A stretch of DNA of 5,340 bases, taken from Saprospiraceae bacterium. GTDB taxonomy: Bacteria > Bacteroidota > Bacteroidia > Chitinophagales > Saprospiraceae. The position numbers and the translations under genes were made by a program. Below are positions 1-4,501 of this stretch, piece after piece. The notes under the pieces were generated by a model. It searched no databases and was not told where the DNA came from. It was given only the letters and a program-made list of their open reading frames with translations. The stretch covers positions 1 to 5,340 of the forward strand of contig JAGQXA010000006.1 of assembly GCA_020436865.1 (NCBI GenBank), written 5' to 3'. How positions within the stretch are numbered: the stretch's first letter is position 1; every line of letters starts with the position of its first letter.

Positions 1-365
1 AGTACGGCATCTCCCGGATCGAGAAAGGACATCGAGAGATGCAGGATGCCCTCTTTCGAGCCCATCAGCGGAAGGATCTCTGTTTCAGGATCCAGGCCGA
101 CGCCAAAATGCCGGCCGTACCAGTCTGCGAATGCCTCCCGCAACTGCGGAATGCCCCGATAGCTCTGATAGGCGTGATTCTGGCGGTCGCGGCTCTGGCG
201 AACGACCTCCTCGACCACCGAGGGCTCCGGCGGCAGATCGGGGCTGCCGATCCCCAGATTGATCACCTGCACGCCCTGGGCGCGCAAAGCGGCGATCTCC
301 TGAAGCTTGCGGGAGAAGTAGTATTCCTGGACGGCAGCGAGACGTTGGGCGGGTGGGATGAGCAT
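1..365 (-). CDS. Class I/II PLP-dependent aminotransferase, N-terminal part (cut by window edge)
   Basis: The N-terminal 121 codons are present; the PLP lysine and C-terminal half lie outside the window. The family transfers amino groups between amino acids and 2-oxo acids using pyridoxal phosphate in the cytoplasm. Visible hallmarks are the substrate-loop segment NLGIGSPDLPP (about residues 36-46), YRGIPQLREAFADWY (69-83), the GSKEGI turn (102-107) that normally contacts the cofactor phosphate, and FLDPGD (114-119). These fit the LL-diaminopimelate/aspartate-type aminotransferase group. The ATG at 363-365 is chosen because homologous sequence begins right after it and the frame upstream only reads through a repeat. 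It lies 66 bp downstream of pheA on the same strand, the usual Bacteroidota order, where this enzyme probably serves Phe/Tyr synthesis. The family is sure; the substrate is inferred from context. Confidence 0.92.
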   Translation of the reverse strand, partial: MLIPPAQRLAAVQEYYFSRKLQEIAALRAQGVQVINLGIGSPDLPPEPSVVEEVVRQSRDRQNHAYQSYRGIPQLREAFADWYGRHFGVGLDPETEILPLMGSKEGILHLSMSFLDPGDAV

Positions 366-370
366 GGAAT

Positions 371-433
371 GAGAGGTGAGATTTGAGACTTGGGATATGG
401 GATATGGGATATGGGATATGGGATATGGAAATT
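371..433. repeat. Heptamer tandem array in the pheA-aminotransferase gap
   Basis: Eight contiguous 7-bp units fill 371-426: GAGAGGT, GAGATTT, GAGACTT, then five perfect GGGATAT copies (392-426). A degenerate ninth unit, GGAAATT (427-433), runs into the pheA stop codon. On the plus strand the GGG runs recur every 7 nt, giving the pattern G3-N4-G3-N4-G3-N4-G3 and so G-quadruplex potential. The operon transcript carries the C-rich complement. The array takes up nearly the whole spacer between the two genes. Confidence 0.9.
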
Positions 434-1334
434 AATACTCGACGCAGCGGCCTTTGGGGTAGGCGCCGAGCACTTGCAGATGATGCACCAGGGGGCGGAT
501 GGCATCGACGGCCTGAGGCCAGGCGAAGCGATCGCCAAGCACGAAATCGACGTAGAAGAGGTATTCCCACTTTCGGCCGATGATCGGCGCCGACTGGATC
601 TTGGTCAGGTTGAGCTGGTAGGCGGAAAAGACCGACAGCACCTTTTGCAGGCTGCCCACCTCATGTTCGACCGAAAAGCAGAGCGATACCTTTTCCGCAG
701 ACTTCTGGGGCGAGGACGTGCTTTGCTGGTGAATGGCCCAGAAGCGGGTGTAGTTCTGCTTGTTGGTTTCGATGCCCGGCGCGAGCACCTCCAACCCGTA
801 CAGCTCGGCCGCCAGGCTACTGGCGATGGCTCCGACGCCGGATAATTGTCGCTCCTGAATATCGCGCGCGCTGCCGGCCGTGTCGACCGCCTCGACCAAC
901 CGGATGTGCGGATATTGGCGAAAGAACTCGAGGCATTGGGCGATCGCCACCGGATGCGAGCGCACCTCGCGAAGGTCGTCGATCGTTTGGCCAGGCAGGC
1001 AGAGGAGGTTTTGCCGAATGCGCAGAAAGATCTCGCCGGTGATCTGCACCCGCCCGGTATTGAGCAGCCGGTAATTCTCCATGATGCTGCCCGCGAGAGA
1101 ATTTTCGATGGCCATCAGACCGGCGTCGGCATCCTCCCCCAGGGTGACCTGGCGCACCAGGTCTTCGAAGGAATCGTTCGGCACGATCGCCAGGCGATCG
1201 GGTTGGAAGTACTCGCGGGCGGCGATTTCGTGAAAGGCCCCCGGGTAGCCCTGGATGGCGATGCGTAGCGGTTGGCCGTCGGCAGGTGCGGTTGACAGCT
1301 GGCTGTTGATCGGTAAAGTAGAATTAGCGGTCAT
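432..1334 (-). CDS. pheA: Prephenate dehydratase with C-terminal ACT domain
   Basis: Cytoplasmic enzyme that decarboxylates and dehydrates prephenate to phenylpyruvate, the committed step to phenylalanine. The product is 300 residues, normal for a monofunctional enzyme with no chorismate mutase domain. The catalytic part covers about residues 24-205: RIAIQGYPGAFH (24-35), AIENSLAGSI (75-84), SHPVAIAQC (126-134), DTAGSA (151-156) and NYTRF (194-198), which holds the Thr-Arg-Phe motif of the active site. The ACT domain covers about 215-300, with GSL (227-229) and QSAP (247-250) where enterobacterial enzymes have GAL and ESRP. The frame stays open to 1436, but that extension would cross the leader terminator and its residues are unlike the family, so the ATG at 1332-1334 is preferred. 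It heads an operon with the aminotransferase and appears to be regulated by attenuation in the leader at 1376-1513. Confidence 0.97.
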   Translation of the reverse strand: MTANSTLPINSQLSTAPADGQPLRIAIQGYPGAFHEIAAREYFQPDRLAIVPNDSFEDLVRQVTLGEDADAGLMAIENSLAGSIMENYRLLNTGRVQITGEIFLRIRQNLLCLPGQTIDDLREVRSHPVAIAQCLEFFRQYPHIRLVEAVDTAGSARDIQERQLSGVGAIASSLAAELYGLEVLAPGIETNKQNYTRFWAIHQQSTSSPQKSAEKVSLCFSVEHEVGSLQKVLSVFSAYQLNLTKIQSAPIIGRKWEYLFYVDFVLGDRFAWPQAVDAIRPLVHHLQVLGAYPKGRCVEY

Positions 1335-1375
1335 GGCGGTAGTTATTTTTCGTGCGAGTTCCGTTCGTTTCCGGC

Positions 1376-1400
1376 AAAAAAAAATCCCGGCGGACCGGGA
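1376..1400 (-). terminator. Rho-independent terminator in the pheA leader (attenuator)
   Basis: On the minus strand TCCCGG (1400-1395) and CCGGGA (1390-1385) form a perfect 6-bp stem closed by the tetraloop TCCG, followed at once by nine T (1384-1376). It sits 41 nt upstream of the pheA ATG and downstream of the leader peptide, so if it works it stops transcription before pheA. The first four bases of its 5' arm also belong to the antiterminator at 1397-1450, so the two structures exclude each other. The plus strand downstream of the stem is also T-rich, so termination of plus-strand transcripts is possible but has no obvious client. Confidence 0.88.
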
Positions 1401-1450
1401 CGTTTTCTTTTTGCTCGAGGCATTGATGATTGACAAAAAGCAAGCGTCCC
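1397..1450 (-). promoter_or_regulatory. Antiterminator hairpin of the pheA leader
   Basis: On the minus strand GGGACG (1450-1445), starting one base after the leader stop codon, is perfectly complementary to CGTCCC (1402-1397). Further in, CTTTTTG (1440-1434) is complementary to CAAAAAG (1413-1407). The two helices (6 and 7 bp) stack across a CTTG/AAAA internal loop and close a 20-nt loop. Forming this hairpin takes TCCC out of the terminator's 5' arm, so it should permit read-through. GTCCC inside the leader coding region (1508-1504) can also pair with GGGAC (1450-1446), a possible protector pairing when the leader is not translated. The pairings were found by eye; energies were not computed. 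Confidence 0.75.
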
Positions 1451-1513
1451 TTATGGCGAACCATAAAAGTAAAAGCAGTAGAAATAGTCTTGATGGCGGT
1501 TAGGGGACCACAT
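1451..1513 (-). CDS. Phe/Tyr-rich leader peptide of the pheA operon (pheL-like)
   Basis: A 20-residue open frame, MWSPNRHQDYFYCFYFYGSP, runs from ATG at 1511-1513 to TAA at 1451-1453. Codons 10-17 read Tyr-Phe-Tyr-Cys-Phe-Tyr-Phe-Tyr, so seven of eight are aromatic (four Tyr, three Phe). Such a run is the hallmark of amino-acid attenuator peptides, for instance the Phe-rich peptide before E. coli pheA. The antiterminator's first arm begins right after the stop codon. A ribosome stalled at Tyr or Phe codons would leave that arm free, while one reaching the stop would cover it. Mixed Phe/Tyr sensing suits an operon with prephenate dehydratase, an aminotransferase and, by analogy with relatives, later tyrosine genes outside the window. 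No Shine-Dalgarno is seen, as is usual in Bacteroidota. Confidence 0.87.
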   Translation of the reverse strand: MWSPNRHQDYFYCFYFYGSP

Positions 1514-1528
1514 AAGTTTGGTCTTTGA

Positions 1529-1553
1529 TCGGTTATGGTCGGTGCGAATCGGT
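1529..1553. repeat. Three TCGGT direct repeats at exact 10-bp spacing
   Basis: TCGGT occurs at 1529-1533, 1539-1543 and 1549-1553 (ACCGA on the minus strand). The spacing equals one helical turn, so the copies lie on the same face of the DNA. They fall between the predicted transcription start (about 1585) and the leader peptide ATG, so they could be a protein-binding site or part of the 5' UTR. The motif is short and could be chance. Confidence 0.4.
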
Positions 1554-1590
1554 AGTTAATGACATTCTTACACGAACTACCCTTCGCCTA

Positions 1591-1621
1591 CAAACGTAAA
1601 GGATTCTTTCGGGCCGCGCAA
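1591..1621 (-). promoter_or_regulatory. Predicted promoter of the leader-pheA operon (Bacteroidota type)
   Basis: On the minus strand TTG (1621-1619) is followed by a 20-nt spacer and TACGTTTG (1598-1591). This matches the Bacteroidota consensus of TTG near -33 and TAnnTTTG near -7. Transcription would start near 1585, giving about 70 nt before the leader peptide ATG, about 210 nt to the terminator and about 250 nt to pheA, sensible lengths for an attenuated leader. Confidence 0.6.
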
Positions 1622-1624
1622 GCA

Positions 1625-1642
1625 TACGAAAGGCCGTTCGTA
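1625..1642. promoter_or_regulatory. Operator-like palindrome just upstream of the pheA promoter
   Basis: TACGAA (1625-1630), a 6-nt spacer, then TTCGTA (1637-1642): perfect 6-bp arms. It ends 3 bp upstream of the predicted -33 element, where an activator might bind. The 6-6-6 geometry resembles that of a dimeric regulator site, but no regulator gene is in view and the half-sites match none I can name. Confidence 0.35.
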
Positions 1643-1673
1643 AACCTCCGGGCAACCTCCGATGCTACCCCCT

Positions 1674-1691
1674 CAAACGAACATCCGTTTG
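1674..1691. promoter_or_regulatory. Second 6-6-6 inverted repeat upstream of the pheA promoter
   Basis: CAAACG (1674-1679) and CGTTTG (1686-1691) are perfect inverted arms around 6 nt. The arms differ from those of the palindrome at 1625-1642, but the geometry is the same, 49 bp further upstream. It could be an operator or a chance palindrome. Confidence 0.25.
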
Positions 1692-1835
1692 GGACAGCCG
1701 ACGAGCAAAATTCCATAACTTATTTGTTTTCAATAAAATAGACTAGATCATCCGACAGCCGAACCGTACTCGAACGCCTTTCCCCTTTCCTCTTGGAGGG
1801 AAAATTATTTTTTCAAAATTTTTTGAAATTTCTTT

Positions 1836-1877
1836 TTGGATCTTGGATGTTAGATGTTGGTTTTTGGTTGTTGGATA
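1836..1877. repeat. Degenerate heptamer array, consensus TTGGATG
   Basis: Six contiguous 7-bp units: TTGGATC, TTGGATG, TTAGATG, TTGGTTT, TTGGTTG, TTGGATA. The period matches the arrays at 371-433 and 4461-4495, and several units share the GGAT core. It lies downstream of the oxidoreductase stop and is non-coding. Confidence 0.75.
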
Positions 1878-1881
1878 CGCT

Positions 1882-1935
1882 CCCTTGCCCCCTTGCCCCC
1901 GCCAACTGCATCTGCCAACTGCCCCCGCCAACTGC
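1882..1935. repeat. Minisatellite: 8-bp units then three 13-bp units
   Basis: CCCTTGCC occurs twice (1882-1889, 1890-1897). It is followed by three 13-bp units ending in GCCAACTGC: CCCCGCCAACTGC (1897-1909), ATCTGCCAACTGC (1910-1922) and CCCCGCCAACTGC (1923-1935). The last base of the third unit is the first base of the plus-strand complement of the oxidoreductase stop codon (1935-1937), so the array abuts the gene end. Confidence 0.85.
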
Positions 1936-2930
1936 TACCCCACCTCATCCTGCATGTACCTCACCCCTGCTTCCTCGCGGATGGCGTCGAGCACCTCCAT
2001 GAGTTGCAGGGAAAAGGAGTGCGGCATCAGGGGGCTATCGATCCAGTCGCGTTCGAGGCATTCCATAAAATGTTCGGCTTCGTAGCGATAGCCGATGCCT
2101 TCGAGCGGCAAGCTATACTCCTTAGGTTCCGGATGATCGTAGCGTTCGAGGGTGACGGCTTCGCTATGGTGCCAGCGCGGGTGAATGGTAATGGTACCCT
2201 CCGTACCGTAGATGTAGGCTTCACAGCGGGTGGTAGCCAGGAAGGAGGCGTGCAAGTGGGCCATCTTGCCGCTGCCGTAGCGGAAGGTGATGCCGATCTC
2301 TTCGTCGACCCCGGTGGGGCCGATCCGGGCCAGCGCCTTCAGTTGTCGTGGTTTGCCCAGCACCAGCAGGGCGAGGAAGACCGGGTAGATGCCGATATCG
2401 AGCAGGGCGCCGCCGCCCAGGGCGTGGTTATACAGGCGGCGTTCGGGGTCGACCGGCGCTTTAAAACCGAAGTCGGCCTTTACCGAGATCACCTCCCCGA
2501 TGGCTCCTTTTTTGATCAGCTTGAGGGTCTTGCGAAAGGAAGGCAGAAAGCGCGTCCACAGCGCTTCCATGAGCAGGGTTTGTTCCCGGCGGGCCGTTTC
2601 GACCATTCGCCGCACTTCGTAGCGGTTCATGGCAAAGGGTTTTTCGCAGAGCACCGGCAGTTTATGCTCCAGACAGAGCAAGGTGTTTTCGCAATGGTAG
2701 GGATGCTCGGTGGCGATGTAAACGGCGTGCAACTCGGGCGTGCGCACCAATTCTTCGTAGGATCCGTAGTAAAAGCTTGCCTCGAACTCTTTCGCGAAAG
2801 CCTTGGCGCGCTTTTTCGAGCGGGAGGCTACGGCGTGCAAACGGGCGCCCGGGATCAGGCGGAGGTCTTCGGCAAACTTGCGGGCGATCTTTCCGAGGCC
2901 GAGGATGCCCCAGTTAAACGGCTCGTTCAT
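1935..2930 (-). CDS. Gfo/Idh/MocA family NAD(P)-dependent oxidoreductase
   Basis: Probable cytoplasmic dehydrogenase of 331 residues, typical for the family, which oxidises or reduces sugars, inositols or dihydrodiols with NAD(P). The N-terminal Rossmann fold shows GILGLGKIA (residues 8-16), the dinucleotide-binding GxxGxGxxA pattern. The CEKPFAMN segment (95-102) includes the conserved EKP, whose lysine (97) is normally catalytic. The C-terminal alpha/beta domain contains GGGALLDIGIYPV (172-184), a conserved substrate-side segment. MEALWTRFLP (121-130) resembles the trans-dihydrodiol/xylose dehydrogenase-like branch, but substrate cannot be read from sequence. Its ATG (2928-2930) overlaps the stop of the upstream amidohydrolase by 4 bp (ATGA), so the two are probably translationally coupled. 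Confidence 0.93.
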   Translation of the reverse strand: MNEPFNWGILGLGKIARKFAEDLRLIPGARLHAVASRSKKRAKAFAKEFEASFYYGSYEELVRTPELHAVYIATEHPYHCENTLLCLEHKLPVLCEKPFAMNRYEVRRMVETARREQTLLMEALWTRFLPSFRKTLKLIKKGAIGEVISVKADFGFKAPVDPERRLYNHALGGGALLDIGIYPVFLALLVLGKPRQLKALARIGPTGVDEEIGITFRYGSGKMAHLHASFLATTRCEAYIYGTEGTITIHPRWHHSEAVTLERYDHPEPKEYSLPLEGIGYRYEAEHFMECLERDWIDSPLMPHSFSLQLMEVLDAIREEAGVRYMQDEVG

Positions 2931-4261
2931 TTTCCAGGGTTTTGTAGCAGGTGTAGAACGGCGGCACTCATCGTGAGGACGCCGGTTTTGATCGTCGGTT
3001 CCGGGAGCGGGGCATAGCGCGACGAATGCAGGGCGGGCAGGGTTTGACCGTTCCGTTCTGCTTCGGCTTTTTTCGCCGGGTCGACCGAGCCCAGCCAGTA
3101 TAGAAAAATGGGCACGCGCGGATCGGTGCGACCGAATCGGCCGAAGTCTTCGCCGACCATCCGCGGATCGACGGTCACGACCTGTTCCTTGCCCAGGGCC
3201 CCGGCAAACACGCCGGCGATGCGCTCGGTCAGTTTCGGATCGTTGTAGAGGGCCGGGGTGTACTCGTCGCGCACCACCACCTTCGGGTATTCTTGTTCGG
3301 AAAGTCCGGCCGAAGCGGCCAGTCCGTTGCCGATGCGTTCGATCTTTTCGATGATCCCGTTACGCAGCTCGTCGGAATACGAGCGCAGGGTCAGTTGCAG
3401 TTCGACCTGATCGGGAATGACGTTGCCTTTGGCGCCGCCGTGGATCGCGCCCACCGTCACCACTGCCGGCGCCAGCGGATCGAGCTCGCGGCTGACGATC
3501 GTTTGCAGGTCGAGGATCAGCCGGGCCGCCAGCACGACCGGATCGATGGTCAGGTGCGGTGCGGCGCCGTGCCCGCCGCGCCCGTACACCGTAATGTCGA
3601 CCATATCGACATTAGCCATGGCGAAGCCGGAGCAATAGCCCACCGAGCCGGCCGGCAGTTGTTCGTTGACGTGCAGGGCCAGGGCATAATCGGGACGCGG
3701 GAATTTTTCATAAAGTCCTTCCTTGAGCATGGCCTTGGCGCCGCCGCTGCGCTCTTCTGCCGGCTGTCCGATCAGCACTAAGCGGCCCGACCACTGGTCG
3801 CGCTGCGCCGCCAAAGCCCGGGCCGTACCGACCAGCACCGACATATGCACATCGTGCCCGCAGGCGTGCATGACCGGCACGGTATTTCCGGCTTCGTCGG
3901 TGGTCGTGACCCGGCTGGCGTAGGGTAAGCCCGTTTCTTCGGCGACCGGCAACGCATCGAGGTCGGCCCGCACGAGCACGGTGGGGCCTTCTCCGTTTTC
4001 CAGTACGCCGACCAGACCGGTACTACCTCCGAAGGGCGCCGAGACCGTATAGCCCACCGATCGCAGTTCTTCCGCGATGCGCTTAGCTGTTTCGAACTCG
4101 TAGAACGACAGTTCCGGATGAGTATGCAAATGCAGGTACAGCGATTCGAGATAGGGATAATCCTGATCGATCCATGCAGGTAATTCCGGCAAAGAACTTT
4201 GTTGGGCAGGGAGCGCCAGACAACTTCCAAGCAAGCAGCACAATAGGGACAGGTACTTCAT
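2927..4261 (-). CDS. Exported M20D-family amidohydrolase
   Basis: Predicted dinuclear-metal amidohydrolase of the peptidase M20D group (IAA-amino acid, hippurate or N-acyl-amino acid hydrolases), releasing an acid and an amino acid. Of 444 residues, 1-20 form a signal peptide (MKYLSLLCC start, hydrophobic core, likely cleavage after ALPA), so it probably acts in the periplasm. Metal and catalytic motifs are HTHPELSFYEFET (46-58), RADLDALP (98-105), HACGHDVHM (132-140) with the metal cysteine, GQPAEE (165-170) with the catalytic glutamate pair, LHVNEQLPAG (196-205), GRGGHGAAPH (227-236) in the dimerisation domain, MVGEDFGRF (368-376) and LHSSRYAP (411-418). An in-frame TTG three codons upstream (4268-4270) exists, but the ATG at 4259-4261 fits the signal peptide better. 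First gene of a two-gene operon with the oxidoreductase; substrate unknown. Confidence 0.95.
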   Translation of the reverse strand: MKYLSLLCCLLGSCLALPAQQSSLPELPAWIDQDYPYLESLYLHLHTHPELSFYEFETAKRIAEELRSVGYTVSAPFGGSTGLVGVLENGEGPTVLVRADLDALPVAEETGLPYASRVTTTDEAGNTVPVMHACGHDVHMSVLVGTARALAAQRDQWSGRLVLIGQPAEERSGGAKAMLKEGLYEKFPRPDYALALHVNEQLPAGSVGYCSGFAMANVDMVDITVYGRGGHGAAPHLTIDPVVLAARLILDLQTIVSRELDPLAPAVVTVGAIHGGAKGNVIPDQVELQLTLRSYSDELRNGIIEKIERIGNGLAASAGLSEQEYPKVVVRDEYTPALYNDPKLTERIAGVFAGALGKEQVVTVDPRMVGEDFGRFGRTDPRVPIFLYWLGSVDPAKKAEAERNGQTLPALHSSRYAPLPEPTIKTGVLTMSAAVLHLLQNPGK

Positions 4262-4274
4262 AAAGGCCAATTTA

Positions 4275-4282
4275 CAAAAGTA
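4275..4282 (-). promoter_or_regulatory. Predicted -7 box for the amidohydrolase operon
   Basis: On the minus strand TACTTTTG (4282-4275) fits the Bacteroidota -7 consensus TAnnTTTG and lies 13 nt before the ATG, implying a very short 5' UTR. No TTG is seen at the expected -33 distance. The box overlaps one arm of the 12-bp inverted repeat at 4281-4344 by two bases, so a protein bound there could affect initiation. Confidence 0.4.
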
Positions 4283-4344
4283 TACTCAAGCGCAAGTGGT
4301 TTGGGATATTTTAAGACGGGCCGGCCAACATTCGCTTGAGTATA
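4281..4344. repeat. Perfect 12-bp inverted repeat upstream of the amidohydrolase gene
   Basis: TATACTCAAGCG (4281-4292) and CGCTTGAGTATA (4333-4344) are exact reverse complements separated by 40 nt. The inner stretch contains the 8-bp palindrome GGCCGGCC (4319-4326). The near arm overlaps the predicted -7 box. It could be a paired operator or part of a structured RNA. Confidence 0.7.
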
Positions 4345-4347
4345 GCC

Positions 4348-4392
4348 TGCCCCGCACCGCAGGTCGGGGCCGTTGCGGGAAGGGGCATTTTT
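4348..4392 (+). other. GC-rich region with competing hairpins and a T-tract
   Basis: The arm TGCCCCGCA (4348-4356) has three possible partners downstream: CGGGGC (4365-4370, helped by an inner ACC/GGT helix), TGCGGG (4374-4379) and GGGGCA (4382-4387). The last is followed directly by five T (4388-4392), like an intrinsic terminator. This is a structured, possibly switching, sequence, but no ORF or known RNA family was recognised. Transcription of this region is not shown. Confidence 0.35.
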
Positions 4393-4413
4393 CGAAAATA
4401 GCGAAAATCTCTT

Positions 4414-4459
4414 AAAAATAGCGGTCGTACCGCTCGGAGCGGTCCGACCGCTATTTTTT
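4414..4459 (+). terminator. Long terminator-like hairpin between divergent genes
   Basis: AAAAATAGCGGTCG (4414-4427) pairs with CGACCGCTATTTTT (4445-4458) over 14 bp. After one T/C mismatch, ACCGCT (4429-4434) pairs with AGCGGT (4438-4443) over 6 bp around a CGG triloop. Six T (4454-4459) close the plus strand and five T the minus strand, so it is bidirectional in form. The flanking genes diverge, so neither runs into it. It may end a small transcript, insulate the two promoters, or be a dispersed palindromic element. Confidence 0.7.
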
Positions 4460-4460
4460 C

Positions 4461-4495
4461 GGGATGTGAGATATGGGATGTGAGATATGGGATGG
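4461..4495. repeat. Heptamer array upstream of the steroid-reductase-like gene
   Basis: Two perfect 14-bp units, GGGATGTGAGATAT (4461-4474 and 4475-4488), each made of two related heptamers, are followed by GGGATGG (4489-4495). The same 7-bp period and GGGAT core appear at 371-433. The array covers about -20 to -55 relative to the predicted start of the downstream gene. Confidence 0.85.
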
Positions 4496-4501
4496 AGGGA
4501 T

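Larger units (their letters stand above)
1514..1934. other. Intergenic region between the pheA leader and the oxidoreductase gene
   Basis: No convincing protein gene lies in these 421 bp. From the pheA side it holds the leader 5' UTR with TCGGT repeats, the predicted promoter, two 6-6-6 palindromes, an AT-rich stretch at 1801-1835, a heptamer array (1836-1877) and GC-rich repeats running to the oxidoreductase stop codon. The AT-rich part contains TTTCAAAA (1811-1818) and TTTTGAAA (1821-1828), a weak palindrome that might help end the oxidoreductase transcript, but its stem is all A/T apart from one G-C pair and so is not called as a terminator. A 60-codon plus-strand frame at 1559-1741 has no recognisable features and overlaps the promoter. 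Confidence 0.7.

Noticed and set aside
371..433. Heptamer array as CRISPR or phage attachment site
   Set aside because: Units are contiguous 7-mers with no spacers, and no cas or integrase genes are near.
85..570. 161-codon minus-strand open frame spanning pheA end and aminotransferase start
   Set aside because: Wrong frame relative to both genes; its middle is just translated heptamer repeat.
846..1268. 140-codon plus-strand open frame
   Set aside because: Antisense to pheA with no family features.
1335..1436. Longer pheA start giving a 334-residue protein
   Set aside because: The extra 34 residues run through the leader terminator and antiterminator, are Lys/Arg/Ser-rich and unlike PheA N-termini. 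The ATG at 1332-1334 gives a normal 300-residue enzyme.
1559..1741. 60-codon plus-strand open frame
   Set aside because: No motif, no convincing promoter, and it overlaps the pheA promoter and palindromes on the other strand.
1801..1835. AT-rich palindrome as terminator of the oxidoreductase operon
   Set aside because: The stem is almost all A/T with a two-base gap between arms, too weak to call; noted only within the intergenic description.
1854..3017. 387-codon plus-strand open frame
   Set aside because: It lies opposite the well-supported oxidoreductase and the end of the amidohydrolase, starts in repeat DNA and shows no recognisable motifs: an antisense shadow of GC-rich coding sequence.
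3293..3781. 162-codon plus-strand open frame
   Set aside because: Antisense to the M20D amidohydrolase with no family features.
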